From: Marchantia polymorpha subsp. ruderalis | Taxonomy: Eukaryota; Streptophyta; Marchantiopsida; Marchantiales; Marchantiaceae | Direction: 5' to 3' | Assembly (NCBI GenBank): GCA_037833965.1 | Contig: AP031353.1 | Span: forward strand, 15,688,501 to 15,752,500 | Length of the DNA stretch: 64,000 nucleotides | Part shown: in pieces, positions 24,954 to 38,720 of the stretch | Layout of the letters: each line of letters opens with the position of its first letter | Numbering within the stretch: position 1 is the stretch's first letter | Program-made: the position numbers and the translations under genes | The notes under the pieces: generated by a model | The model's input: only the letters and a program-made list of their open reading frames with translations | Told to the model about the DNA's origin: nothing | Databases searched by the model: none

Positions 24954-27900
24954 ATGCAGAATATATATTCCACGGAATTAAGTGGCCTGCCCAGGACTCT
25001 GTCGGCCCCAACTCACCAGTCTGTATCAGTCAGTCATGAAGTTGAGGAGGATTTTGCCTCCGTAAACAGCTCTGAGCAGGTACCTAACCGAAGAGTTCAT
25101 CATATCGAAAAATTTGCTCACCAGATTTACAATAATTCTCTTCACCAGAGCTGTATCAATTAGGTCCTTCGGAATAATTTTCTGGCAGGTCTCTACAGGT
25201 GCAAAAGTGAATTTTTCCTCCTCACCGATCCAATATAGCAGTTTTGGGAACCGCGATTTGGTGTCTGTCGAGTCGATGGTTCACATCCACGCTAGGTTAG
25301 GCTCCTTCAGTCGCAACAAATATCGTGGACAGTCTTTTCCTATCTTCTTCCACCATTTACTCGTTCTCTGGTTTAATCACGAGGAATAACAAGTGAAACT
25401 CATGATTTGTCTGAGCGCGTTTGAGAATGAGAACCTTTGCACTATCTATGTTTGTTGGACTGTACACTTAGCTCAGAGCCAAAAGCCGTAATGCTGAAGC
25501 CACAAAGCCGATATTTCGCATCGGAAGAACTCTTCACAGTTGCTCCGAAGGCTGAGGATACCGAAGTCTTTTTAACCCGGAATTTTTGTTCGAAGGATCA
25601 GTTAAAAGCTGGAGCGACAGGTTTTTTGTCGATACATAAGAATTTCTTTCGCTTACACGTTCTTACTTCCTCCGATTCTTCATTCTAATACTATGGGGAC
25701 AGTTAACGCTAATTGTCTGCTCTTCACAAAAGTCCAGCTTCTTTACTCATAATGTTGAACGAAGCGGTTTTAAGGTTGTTTGAGGACGATACTGTACACC
25801 TTGCACTGACTGCAAAGAGTAAAGGCTCATGATATTACATTGTCTTCACTACTTATCCCCTTTCTTTTTCCCGGTCTTTGAGGACCGAAGTGTTTCTGTC
25901 AGATTGCCTTACCTTCAGTTCTTGCTTGATGCATTGTAAGTACCAGGTGCTGTGATCGGAGTATCTGACTCCGAAAATTCAAAGGACGTGCATGTGTACC
26001 AAATTCTTATCGATGCAAGCTCACTTGCTATTAGTTGACTTTCCTCTTGTTTATCTTCTTGATATAACTGGTTATTGATATTAATGCTTCACGGGAACAC
26101 CATCACACAGTACAGAACATTGTTGATCATGGTGTGCTGATACACCAGCGAAACTAAGACTCTGGACTCATGATGAGTCCTCACTCGCGCTTTTGGTTGT
26201 CGCCTTGAGTCTTTCGTTCTTACTCATGCGTGTAGGAGGACTACCATGCTTACCAATTACCAGATCATTAGTTTGATGGAGCCGTCAGTATTTAGGGAAC
26301 TGAGTCTCATTAATATCACTTCTTGACTCCTTTCTGTTACAATAGACAAAGTTTTCACCTTTTTTTTCAAAGGGATGATTGATTCACAAACTTGCAATTC
26401 AAACTTGGTTCAAGTTCAAGCAAGTGATCAGCAGATTCCATGTCTGTCGTGTAACAGCATGTTTTAAAGCTAGGGGTGCTTTTGGTTGCTGTTCAGGATG
26501 GACAGAGCAGTGTCGGTGAAGGAAGTTGTACTCCCCCGCCGCTGGGGAGAACACCGGAGCCTGCAAGAAAGTGGAGGGATGTTTTCTGGCTCTTCTTATT
26601 TCTTGTGCAAACAGCACTTGTCGGATTCCTCCTTGCCGTACTGGGCATTAACAGGTACAGAAGGGATAATAGGTTCGCAAAGCTTGCAAGATTTCAATCA
26701 TCAGATGGGCTTCAGACACAGGAGTTTTGGCCTATTTTCGGGACTGCAGCAGCAATAGGAGCGGTGCTTGGATGGGCAATGCTGACTATAATCTGCATAC
26801 GAGCTAATCAGTTGATCAAGGTTGCAGTACACAGTGTTACAACTTATCTGGCAATCGTCAGTGTCTTTTGTTTCTGGGATGAGGAGATTTTCTGGGGAAT
26901 CGCATTTGCTATCGGAGCTGCTTTGCAGTTTATGTATGCGATATCTGTAATGGACAGGTATGTCATCCTTAACCGTGCCCTGGACTTGTCTCGCTCAACC
27001 TATTTCGCAAACATTCTTCAAGGAGTTTCGACACATCTAAAATCTCGCATCAGATGAACGGATTTTAATAAATTACTGTTTAATAGCGGACTTTGACTTT
27101 TGAGCACTAGGTTTCTCATATCTTTAGCAGCTTGTAGGTTTGAGATATTTATTTACGTTGGTTGTCTTGTGTTTAAGAATTTTTAAAATTTTTTCTGTCA
27201 TTGGGTCACTATTTCATTTTATTCTCTATTGAGGCTGCAGCACATGATCACTGTCTGCAGTAAACCCCGAAACCCTCAATTCCTGACATATGACTAAAAT
27301 TGTCCAGGCTACCATTTTCAATACTGATGATAAAAATGGCCGCCACTATGCTGTTGGGTCTTCCTGCAACGATAAGGGTCTGCTACGGCTTCATTCTGGC
27401 AATGCTTGCATGGATGGTTCTTTGGTCCTTTGGCGTATCAGGTGTTGTATCTTCTGGCATGGATGACGGTGCACGATGGTGGATTCTGTTGGTGAGTGAT
27501 TTTCGGAATTGCTGTTGGGTTCAACCGAATACAACCTACTGTTGTGTGCATGCTGTTTATTATCTATATCGCGGTTTAAGGTTTTCAAACCTGGATTGAA
27601 AGAAGAATATGTGCATCATGTCTGGAGTTCTCTTGCTCACTACATCTACTCCGCTTGTTGGTCATTGCAGGCTCTTGCAGTCAGTCTCTTCTGGACAGGA
27701 GCTATTTTTTGTAACACAGTTCATGTAATTGTAGCTGGTGTCATTTTCCTACTGCTCTCTAGTGGAGCTCAAGGTCAAGTCGTTTTGCCTTCACGTCCTA
27801 TAATGAGATCACTTCGCCATGCAATCACTACCTCTATGGGAAGCATTTGCTACGGATCTCTCTTCACTGCTGCCATTCGTGTTTTTCGTTGGTCGGTTAG

Positions 27901-29115
27901 TAACACCTTTTTTCCTTACCTGTTCTGTGAACATGATAGTGAACGTGTAATGCCTTAGGAGCACGTGCAGAATCAAAAGCGCAGTCCACTGAAAAATCCT
28001 GCTGAAGAGTTCATGATTGATTGGTTTATTCAACTGTTGTTTTCTTCCCCTTCGTGAGTGAAAGTAAATGATCTTTAAATTTCGGCGCCTGCTTACATTG
28101 TCGGACTAACAGATGGTTGCTTGTTAACAGATTAGAGGTCTCAGATCGCGTATAGGCAAAAACGAGTGCCTGCTTTGCTGTGTTGACTTTCTGTTCAACA
28201 TTGTAGAAATCTTAGTCCGCTTTTTCAACAAATACGCCTTTGTACAGGTCTCCTTTCATATCCTCTTCCATGATCAGTAATCAGGATTATTTTAAATTGA
28301 CCTTTGTTGTAATGCAGAGGACCTCTTTCATCGCTAAAAAATTATGTAGCTTAATGTTCGTTTTTTTTTCAAAATAAGTGATTCGTAAGGTAGTTCTTTT
28401 TTTTTAAATAAGTGATTTGTAAGGTAGTTCTTATCTTGATATCGGTTGAACCAAATATTAAATTGCATGTTCGACTATAGTTTAACGTCTATTGGGATTG
28501 TTGCAGGTAGCTGTGTATGGGAAAGGCTTCAATCATGGTGCCAGAGATTCTTGGGAACTCTTCCAGTCCACTGGTGTTGAGGCGCTTATAGCCTATGATC
28601 TCACAGGAGCTATTCTGTTGATGGTGACTGTGCTTGGAGGCTTAATGACTGGCACTGGCGTAGGCATATGGGCGTGGTATAAGGAGGAGAGCAGAGTGAT
28701 TATGGTCGGATCCACCGCAATGCTCATGGGAATGGTTTTGGTGGGTTTCATCTTCTCCCTCAGCGAAAGTGATGATTGCTTGCCCATCGCTATTACTGTT
28801 CTCTAATAGGTTTTTCGCCCTGATTAGTTCGTGTTGACTTGGGTTGAATCACCGACATGTTTGAGACCACTCATGAGTCAAGAATTTGATTGCCCTTGGC
28901 AGGTGGGTTTGTGCATGGTGGTAGTGGAGGGTGCTGTAACCTCTATATATATCTGCTATGCGGAGGATCCTGCTTTGATCAGCAGATGGAATCCTGAGTT
29001 TGCCGATCAAATTGCTGAAACGTTACATCAACGGTTTCAACATCGGAGCGGGAGGGATGTTCCTGCCCATATGGTTGGAGTGCAGCTTCCAAAGCCTTTA
29101 CCTGAGATTTCATGA
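24954..29115 (+). CDS. Choline transporter-like protein (CTL/SLC44, PF04515 family)
   Basis: A multi-pass membrane protein of 519 aa. Seven exons: 24954-25079, 26497-26957, 27308-27491, 27671-27895, 28131-28247, 28507-28740 and 28903-29115. All introns are GT-AG and the phases (0, 2, 0, 0, 0, 0) give one continuous frame. The N-terminal 65 residues are polar. RKWRDVFWLFLFLVQ opens the first membrane helix (about 70-92), followed by helices near 121-143, 151-168 and 173-191. Diagnostic CTL stretches follow: VSLFWTGAIFCNTVHVIVAG, TTSMGSICYGSLFTAAIR, ECLLCCVDFLFNIVE, FNKYAFVQVAVYGKGF, FQSTGVEALIAYD and SIYICYAEDP. The family carries choline or related solutes across membranes. The plant substrate is not known to me. 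The start is the first ATG after an in-frame TGA at 24915. Exon 1 is the least certain part. The 1.4-kb first intron also holds random ORFs. Confidence 0.92.
28370..28434. repeat. Tandem duplication of about 34 bp inside an intron
   Basis: AATAAGTGATTYGTAAGGTA followed by GTTCTT occurs twice in a row within the fifth intron of the choline transporter-like gene, with T-rich linkers. It looks like a simple slippage duplication. Confidence 0.75.
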
Positions 29116-30413
29116 TCTCAATGTATAGGTAGATAGTGTCCAAAACCACCATGATATAGGTTAATCTCGAAGCCAAGGACGAACATGGTGGTCCGATAGG
29201 CTTCTGAGGGTAGAGATCCATTTTTTAAAGATAGATGGCCATTTTAAGTTTGAGGAGTTCCGTTTGCGATTGTTCATACAGCCTATCCGAGCTCCTTGCC
29301 AGTATGTTTCAAGAGAATAGTTTCCCAGAGAAGAATCTGGGATCAAATTGGGATTTGCTCGCAAATCACTGTGAAGTAGAAGCAGTTTCTTTTAGAATGA
29401 GACGCGTTTGTAATTATCTTAACAGTCGATTTTCTGAAGTTTGAATGACTGGAATGTGTATGAATGGAAGGAACTACGCCACGCTCTATCTACCATGGCA
29501 GTTACGGTGCTAAAACGGGAAGCCACATTTTAATGGAGTAAGAAAGAGGAGCAATGACGTCAACATTGTAAGTGTGCATAACGCGAGGACTGTACTTCTT
29601 TGTTACACCAAATCATTTTCCAATCCTTACTCTCTCCATTATTCACATCGTTACAAAACGCGTTACTAGCCGACAGATATGTAGTATAAAACACATAACC
29701 GGGCCATCAAATTCATGTTGAAACTCTCTGGTCTAATTCGGAATTGAGAACGTCTGTAAGTACTGAAGGACTTATTGAACTGAAAATGTATATACAAAAT
29801 ACTTACCGGTAAGCATATAAAGTGAAATGTGGGCCTGCTCCTACGCGTGTACCATTTTCGTGGTCAACGTCTCGAAATATTAAAAGTGTGGAACAAATAC
29901 GGCCATCTTGTTGGATTGCTATGCTTCAGCAGTTCACAAAAATCTGCATATTTATCACATTTTTTTTCTTAAATCTGCATACTTGTAACATGTTTTCACA
30001 TATCAAGAAAACTAACTGAATACAATCATTCTTACTTTTAATTTGATACTAGACTAGTTCTTGTGGACACTTCATTCCCGAAGTTCCTGTTATTGAAGCC
30101 TTGTTACAATTCAGAACAATTCACAGTCAAGAGGGAAACTCTAATTCTCGATATCAAGGTCAGTAAGTAAATAAATAAATACCGTACTTCACAAATTCAA
30201 TGCTAAACAAAAAAATCGTTGTATAGAGTGATGCACTATTTACTGTGAAAGTAATTTTTTTTTAAATCACTCTTGAAGATTTTTTTTTTAAGCAATTACC
30301 CGATCCATCTAGAACCTGTTGCTCGTCATACCTCCATGATATCAATACGGCGAAACTTTTTTTTTGTTCTAAACCTTTCGTTTGTAGCTGTCTTTACTTG
30401 TTATCACCTTTAA
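29116..30413. other. Spacer between the choline transporter-like gene and the decayed transposase
   Basis: The 3' UTR of the preceding gene should occupy the first few hundred bases. A perfect 12-bp palindrome CTTACCGGTAAG lies at 29802-29813. Poly-T runs near 30255 and 30280 lie close to the transposase pseudogene. No other feature is supported. Confidence 0.5.
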
Positions 30414-32171
30414 ATGCCGAAAATGAAGAGGTTCTTGTTGTCAAATCGTGAGAATCAAAAGTGGGTGGATGCTCAAGAGAATCCGAGAAAATCTCAAATG
30501 AATGTTGAGGACGTTTCACGATTGGTTCGTGGTGAATTCTTTCCAAAACTTCATCCAGAGACTATCAAGTCTTCAGCAATGGCAAACTCAAGTTCTGTTC
30601 CGAAGGATATCGTCAATGAGGCGAGCAGTTACAAGTTCTGTTCCGAAGGATATCTTCAATGAGGCGAGCAGTTACACCGTTCTTTGATGAGAAGCTTTAA
30701 AGGCTAGAGAAAATCAAACAACTTCCTTATATCCTACAATGACGTGGTAACATATGTCAAAAGCTGTCTTTTTCTATTTCCACAAGTCGCTTGAAAATAT
30801 GGAACTGGAACCGACGTGCTCTATGTTCTCGATCTATCTAATGACCTTTCAAAACTAGATCACAAGGAAGACGTACTACAGTAAGTGGATGAAGTATGTT
30901 GATTCTTTCAAAGTCTGTGATATACTTCCTGCACTGCTTGCCAACTATGAAAAGAACTACAAAGATGTGGACGTTTCAAGCTAGATGTAGATGAATTCAG
31001 AATTTTGGAACTCAACTTCAAGCCATCGGTATGTGTTGGCAGTATACGTTGGAATCGTTAAAAGATTCGCAATTTGGCTAAGTTATTTGAATCCATCACA
31101 TATATTCTCAAAACAACAAAAACTGTCAGTTTTGTAGTATGATCAAATATCCAGAGCAAGAAAAGTTCATTGTCGAGATGGTGGTGTTGAAGTGAGAAAT
31201 GGAAAAATCTTTGAGCAAATCGGCCGCATATGATTTGCTGATATTTAAATTTGGTCATGAGATTGTTGATGATAAGACGGAATGGGAGAAAAAGATGAAA
31301 ATTCATTCAAGAAGTGTATCTCTAGATTTATTGAAATGGTTGGCGAGGATTTTTATGAGACATTGATTTTTTATTTGAAAGGAATCAATTTGCTAGATCG
31401 TCGTGTCAATTGATTGCAAATTTGCATTGATGCATGTTTGCTGATATGTGCAATTACAAAAACTAATAGTGTGACTCGTTTTGTCAATGCAGACGAAATG
31501 TTCCTTCAATTTGATCCGAACGAAACGCATTTGATTGTCTCAACGAATGTCAAATGACTCAGTTCCAACCGAGCAAAGTATGCTAAGAAAGTTTGCACAG
31601 TTACGATGGCATGTAAGATGTTTCAATCACAAATCATCGCTCCTATGATTATCATGATTGGCCAGCTTAATTGAACGCTGTCACGAAGGTTTGTTTCTTG
31701 GAACGGACCTAGCAAATTTACATTTCATCCAAAGCATTGGATGGACAAACAAGTATGTTGCACTTATTTGGAATAATTGCACTCGTGTTATCCAGATGAA
31801 AAGATTGTATTGATATGGGATAGCGCATCAAGCCATTTTTTAGATCAAGTCATGGAATAAGCTACAGAATTGAACATCACTTTGACAAGCATTACTCCAA
31901 GATGTAGATGTTTGATTCAAATATGCCATTTGATTGCAAACAAGCGAATAAAGCAAACTTTCAAATAACAATACATGTCATGAAATATATCGTATGATCT
32001 TGAACTTGGTGGAAATACAAAGTTGATCAAAAAGACGTTCTATCGTGGCTCGAACAAGCAATCAAGGATGTAAATGACAACATGTCGACGCGTTCAGAGT
32101 TTGCAAAGGCTTTTGCTGCATGTGGTCAGGATATTTGTCGTGAAGATCACTTTGAGTTGACTGCATACTGA
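30414..32171 (+). pseudogene. Decayed pogo/CENP-B-like DDE transposase
   Basis: A DNA-transposon relic. The start (30414-30590) reads as a CENP-B-type helix-turn-helix region, with WVDAQENPRKSQMNVEDVSRL and FFPKLHPETIKS. From about 31488 one frame reads as a DDE_1 catalytic domain: NADEMFLQFD (first Asp), then VTMACKMFQSQIIAPMIIMIG, WNGPSKFTFHPKHWMDKQV and LIWDSASSHFLDQ (second Asp). Next comes ITPRCRCLIQICHLIANKRIK, where the expected third acidic residue appears as His. The end reads SWLEQAIKDVNDNMSTRSEF. In-frame stops (near 31556, 31674, 31769 and 31859), a frameshifting 43-bp tandem duplication (30590-30675) and a scrambled middle make it non-functional. Terminal inverted repeats were not found. 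Confidence 0.8.
30590..30675. repeat. 43-bp tandem duplication in the transposase
   Basis: Bases 30590-30632 and 30633-30675 are identical except for one G-to-T change. The unit is not a multiple of three, so the duplication shifts the transposase frame. It looks recent compared with the rest of the pseudogene. Confidence 0.95.
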
Positions 32172-35100
32172 AGTAATCACGATGAAAACGCCATCTATTA
32201 GTCTTTTCTTCACAATCAGCAATCAATTGACCTAGAGTAAGATTTTTCCTGCATTTTTTCATCATTTGCGACCTGTTTTGAATTGTAATAAAGCCTTTTT
32301 GTCCTTTTTGAATTTTGAAAATAGTGACTCAAAAGTTTACAAAATAATCATTATTTGGGGGCAAAATAGTTTGGTATTACCGTTAAGACAATCTCTATCT
32401 GAAAAGATCAAAAGCATTATCTTGTGAAGTATGGTATGGGGACATATACAAATAGTCTCATTCTTAAACACCAGTATCAAGTAAGCATACAATAATCTTA
32501 AGGCGATTGCGAATCCAACCTGATCATGTGTATTACTCTAAATTTAAAAAAGACTACATAGGGAACATAGACAACATCCATGTCTGAAAAAGATGTTAAA
32601 ACTAATTGAAGTACAAATCATGATATTTATGATCAACATTCCTTCATGATAGCACTTATACATGTGATAATTAAACTTGAGAAGTATTCAGTTCAAAGAC
32701 ATAATTGAAAACATTAGATAGATTTTCTTCTAGAGGTTGATTAAACGTTTGCAAAACTACATAGTACGTTATGTTGTCATTAAAATGTAATCATAAAATT
32801 AGTGTAGTTAGTTACAAAATTGATACGCATTAAAAGGCTTAAAAATAAAATAATTTAAAATCTAATGAGATTCAATCAGATGTTTAATATATTCATGATA
32901 AAATATCAAGAAATAGTAATATGTTTGAATCCATGAAATATTAGAAATTTATGTTGTAATATTCTAGGGAAAAAAATATTTGAATTTATTGAAGAATTTT
33001 GTTGCACATATAATACTGGAATGTTAATAAGGTAATAAAATCCCAAACTTTTATAAGCAATTGAAAAGAATGTTCTAAAAAATTGTATATCTTTACAACA
33101 GAAATTTATAGCAATCATAAATAAATATTAATTATTAAATGTAAATTAAAAGAATGGTAAAGATTTCTCATATATATCTAAAGTATTAGAATTTTATTTT
33201 TTGGTTCAAATTTCTTTTGGTCCAATTTTACAAAAGACAAATTTGCATAAAATCTATAATAATTTTTTTTCAATGTTTATTTCATCATATTAGAAAAAAA
33301 AAACAGATGTATTAATTCATCGCATTACCATGAAGTAATGATTTTTTTTTGTTGCATTTACAATATATTTAGGAAGCTGCAGCAGCACCTAGGAACGTAA
33401 CAATGCTATGATATTAATTGTTGTCCAATGACATAGAGACGTAGACTGAATGATTTGAATAGATTTATACAAAAATGCTTCATTAAAACCCTAAGTCATG
33501 AAGCTCTGATTATTCTTATTATATCTAAACATACTAACTATTTCTTAACGATGAACTAGATTTATAAACATGAAAAAAATCAAAAAAATCTCAGATGTGT
33601 GTTTGCATCATATGTAAAATTTTCTTATAATAAAAAAAATCTTCCTTCCCTTTTTTTCCTTTTAATTGAATACATAATTGTAAATATATGATATACATAT
33701 ATTACATGAAGAATCATTACATACAATTACTAATAGTTTTTCATTTTTCACAAAACGAGATGGTGATTTGTTATAAAATTTGAAATGGATGAGAAACAAA
33801 AATACATTGAAAGTGATCAAATTGAAAAATGTCCAGCTGTTAAAATGTAATCTTTTATTTTTAAATTATATCTATTCAGATCATTCTTTGTATAAGTGAT
33901 ATATAGTACATAACATAAATTGTTAGACAAATAGTTCTTCATTTTAATAAAAAGTGTTCAAAATCATTTCAATACTTTAACTTTTCCTATTGATTCTTGA
34001 TGATCTGATTTTTCAGAAAGCTTATGAGGAATATGAAAAGATTCATGTTAGGCAAAAAATGATATCAAAGCTGCAAAGTCTTGTACAAACATTAAGGTTT
34101 CAACGTTAACACTTAGAAACACTCTTTTAATTTTAAACATTATGGTATAAATCGATATAAAAACTAGTTCAATCACCATGTTTGAAATTATTTTCATATA
34201 TTAATAATAATAATCTTCAAAATTTTCATTTTCATATAGAAAATTTTTTATTATTAAAATTTCACCAAATATATTTACAAAAAAAATATATGATAATATT
34301 CAATCAATTAATATGTCCACATGAATATTTAATTTCATATTTTTCAATATAATAATATTGCAAAAATATTTTTTGATAAAAAATATTTTTAATTAATCAA
34401 AAAATAGATTTATGTGAATATATTTTGAAATTTATTTTCATGATTAAAAATTTCATTTCAGCTGAAAAAATTAATTATATTGTGTTAAAAAAATTAAATA
34501 TCGATCATAAAAGTTGAAGAAAAATCATAATTAGGATAAATTTCATGCTGAGTATCAAACATGAAGGAGAATATATTTTAGTCAGATTAGATTTCTTAAA
34601 ATTTTCAAAAAATTCAAATTTTGAAAATCATAATAATCAAATATGCAAAATAATTATGTATGAAATGCACTTAAAGCTTATATTTCTACAAATGAAATAT
34701 TTTAATTTTTCATATATGTTTAGATTATGCACTACAAGAAAAATATTTTCATGTTTAATTTGATAAAATTAAATGCATCTTATATAGGTTTTTAGATGTA
34801 TGTGAAATCAAGATATTGTATTGTAAAAGAAAAAAAATTGTAATTCTTTATTTAGTTTGAACTAATGTAGAGATTATTAAAAACAGAAATTGAATTGATT
34901 TGCAATAAATCAATTATAGTTGTTGCAAAACTCATACTTATATTTTTTAAGTTAAGAATAAGCTTGTTAGCAAAGAGCAACAAGTAAACCTTCTTTTTTT
35001 CATTAGATAAGGAATGTGTGTTTCCTAGGTATTTTTCCTGGCACCTCTTGGAATGATTTATAAAAGAAGTAATGAACTATTCTAGAATCTTTCATCTTTT

Positions 35101-36640
35101 GACTTTGTCTTTGAGTGAACTTATTTCTTGCTCTCTTGTGCTGGAGATAATTTGTAACTAATTGTATTTTTTTTAAATTAAAAATTTGGAAAAAAAAAAT
35201 GCCGATTTTTGTTTCTTTTTCCTTCTTAATTTCATCTTTTTTTTCACAAAAATTGAAATCACATGTATCCCATATAATTTGAAGTCCTCACAAGCATATA
35301 TGCCATAAATTGCTTTGAATGAAGCTATTATCACAATAAGTCTCGGACATCGATTGTTACACAATTAAATTATTAGCTCTTGAATACTTGATGTTCTTTG
35401 ATGTTTAAATACTTTTCTACTTGGAATACATGGAGTTTTGGCAATGTGCTGTTTGACAGAAATTTTTTACTTCATACCCAACTTGAATAAACATTTTATT
35501 GGAAGATTTTTAACAACGATATTAAGTCAAAAGAATTTCACTTATACTGATGAGGACATGTCTGCAAATCTTTTCTCTCTCTTTATAAGATTAAATACAG
35601 TAGCCAAACGTCCAATGACTAAATAGTTTACTCAGACATCGGTCAACACAAAATGTATGAAAATTCAATCCATATATTAAAATAAAATTATTGGAGATAA
35701 TAATAAGATTTATTGATTAGAAGATGAACATTCAAATTTTAATTACTTCTTTAAGATTTATATGTAAATAAATAGTTGTAGAAATGATGAAGATTATGAA
35801 ATCTTTGATATCTTATTTTCACTTCAATGAAGATATTCGTTTGTAGAACGACTCTCATCATATGATGAAAGCGATGAATAAAATCTATTCAAATCCAATA
35901 AAACTCTATCTTGTATATAGATGCTTCATAATGAGATAAATACAAGTAAACATGATTGGTATTAGTACATAAAATATTACGTTTAAATTAATAGGAATAT
36001 TTGATGCTTGGAAACTTGACATAGCTATTTTGCTTTGGATGTGTTTTTTCTCTTTTGAACAACAAAATAACTTAAATGTGTAATTTAAATCTTATAAAAA
36101 ACATGAACATGGTGTTATACTCAATGAACATTTTTGGGTGAAGAGTTGACAATTGATTTTGTGGAATAAATTGAAAGATGAATAATCGGTTGTTAGAAAA
36201 AACTTGACTAGATAATGTATTTAAGTGTTCTAGTCATTTATGTAAATATATATGAAGGATGCATTTAGAAGAATTTGAAATACACTTGAAACTTTAAATA
36301 TGTTTGTGTTGTAAAAAAATTTGATACAAATATAAGATGTACTTCAAATAGTAGTTCTGTTATAATCTTAACATTCAACAACATTTATGATCAATCTTCA
36401 CATCTTAAATATATCTATCATGCATGCATGCATACATATACACACACAACATCATTGGAATGTTTATACTCTTATGTATTGGATACATCACTTATAAGGT
36501 CATGAAAAATGTTCTCACATTGTGCACTCAAAACTTTACTCATGTGTGTAAAGTTGAATCCCATGAAATTTTGTAAGGACTGCATCATAAATTAGTATAG
36601 TAAAAGCAAAAGCCAGGATATTTGTACATGAAATAGCAGG
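32172..36640. other. AT-rich spacer, no gene seen
   Basis: Very AT-rich with no ORF worth noting. About 35020-35150 has a more balanced composition, with TTTATAAAAG and a CTTTCATCTTTTGACTTTG stretch that resembles the promoter end of an LTR. No partner LTR or retroelement coding region is present, so this is only a hint. A CATG/CA simple repeat lies at about 36420-36448. Confidence 0.5.
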
Positions 36641-36889
36641 GGCTGTAGTGTCATTCTTTCACTCAAGTATCGAATCTTTGGAGATGACTTATGTAGTGAG
36701 ATGATAACGAGGTACTTTCACAGAGATAGAAAACGTAAATGTAAAGCATATTATCGGAAATTCTCTCAGTGAAGGAGCAAGCTTGAAAATTATTCGTGAC
36801 CTTATCAGTGATGTGTCTAATACATATAATAAGGAGTTATCAAACCAAAAAAACCAAACACCAACAGGGACCTTGCTTGATAATAGTTA

Positions 36890-38720
36890 ATGACTTGATG
36901 GAAAACTGCAACGCTAGATTGTTCGCCTATACATCGTCCTCTGGCCATCATTCGAACTCCTGCCTTCTTCAAACGTACTCAGGAAGCGAACATGTCCTGA
37001 ATCTCATTTACTAAGCCCGAAAGCTCGCTCGGCCAGAGCTGCAGCTCAAACATGGAGATAACACGAGCCCTTCTTCATTCGTCCCTTTCCATGAAGATCT
37101 GAGTAAATTTACTGTCAGACTCAATGATTCTCGATGGGAAGATGAAATCGCAATACCCGGTGAAGAAGATCGTCTGCACCTGTTCAGAACGCAAGACTTA
37201 CGAGGAGATTCGAGGCTCTTTATCTGTCGATGACGGAGTATGCGCGAATATGACAGCTCATTCAGAATATCACCATGACATGTGCTTTGAGCCGATCCTG
37301 ACAAACTGATTTCAACTTGAGGACGTCCCAACTCCGCATGTGCTAAAACGCAAATGCGCATTTTTTTACTCAAGGCCTATTTTATCCTAAGTTGCACCTT
37401 CAATCTCTGTCAGGAGGTATCGAATATGGCACGCCAATAGACAGTCATCTGTTGCTCACATGAGGTCCTCTGTTTCGTGTCCAGGACTACCGTAAATTAA
37501 AGCAAGGCCGCCAGAGTTGTACAATAAAGTGTACCTCCTGCGCGACGATAACGTCCGACCTTTGGTGTTGTAGTATAGGTACCAGTCCAGGAAATCGTCT
37601 GGTGTATGGATTGGTTCCACGAAGATTGTCGCCACACGGGATGTTCATAAAACACTCAACTTTGTGAACTTTTGCTACGACATCACACCTCGATCCATCC
37701 ATCTCTTTACGCTCCGAGTGTTACAACGTTAGATTCAGGTGTGGATCCGATATTTACTTGTGGAACTACTTTGTGTATTCCGATGTAGTGAAGTGAGCTT
37801 TCTTTGATTCAGTCAGGATGAGTCTCATGCAGGCCGCCTGTGTTGGAAGATATTGCGTCCTCGCTTTTCTTTCCCCTCTTCTTTCCAGTTGGTAGCTGGA
37901 GCTCATGCAAAGTACTGCCGTGCGGAGACAGATTTTGAAGGCTAGATCCCAGATTGCATTGCCGAACACTGTTCGTCCTTTTTCAATTGGCATCTATTCC
38001 GGTTTATCCAGACGCTGCTCGGCATCTGATCTGGGGGAAATTTGAGAAGATATTTGGTGAGGTCTATACTTGAGGAGAGCAAAGCTGACGACCGTGCCTC
38101 ACGTCCACTGGCGTAATATTTATGCTCCGCATGGGTACACTAACATTCGCCAGAATTTATGTTTTCCTTAACTACTGGATACGCTCGAGTGGCAATTCTC
38201 CTCTGATGCGGGGACATGGTAATCAAATGTCCTGAGGATGGGTACAGGACCTGAGTAGGTGAGAACTCGTTTCACCCCAGCTATCCAGTCGTATTATTGA
38301 ATTTCGAGAAGCATCTTTGAAAATGGGCTCAATCTAGCAAGACCTACAGAAACTCGCCTCTTACAAGCAGAGAAGCAGCTGCTCACGAAAGATGAAGAGC
38401 TGAGGTCCAGAACTGGATCAAAGTGACACCAGAGGGCGACATGAGAAAATCTTATGATTCCATATTTCCAAGCTTGGCTCGTCAGGGAAGACCCCACCGG
38501 TATTCAGTCAGGACAGTGTCACACAGCTTCTTTGGCATCCATAGGATCCCACATGGACTTTGACACCACTGCCTAGCGTGCTTCTCAAGCTTACAGGATT
38601 CCGTCAAAACATATTCTTCTGGTGTCTCGTGAAATTCCTTAACCGAATGAATGATGGGTTACTGAAAAGAATGAATGATCATTTGAAGCTGGCAGGCTTT
38701 TCCCACTCAGTAAATGCACG
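36890..38720 (+). pseudogene. Decayed coding-like DNA of unknown family
   Basis: Several short plus-strand frames read like protein separated by stops and shifts. Examples are about 37015-37230 (including FVPFHEDLSKFTVRLND and WEDEIAIPGEEDRLHLFRTQ), about 37498-37740 (including PPELYNKVYLLRDDNVRPLV and VNFCYDITPRSIHLFTLRVL) and about 38580-38710 (FRQNIFFWCLVKFLNRMNDG). I cannot place them in a family. They suggest one worn plus-strand gene, but the joins are unknown. Confidence 0.3.

Noticed and set aside
26486-26758. 90-aa plus ORF overlapping the second exon of the choline transporter-like gene
   Set aside because: Wrong frame. The transporter frame continues through the exon with family motifs and matching intron phases.
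34990-35150. Possible solo LTR
   Set aside because: It has a TATA-like word and a balanced composition, but no second LTR, target duplication or retroelement domain.
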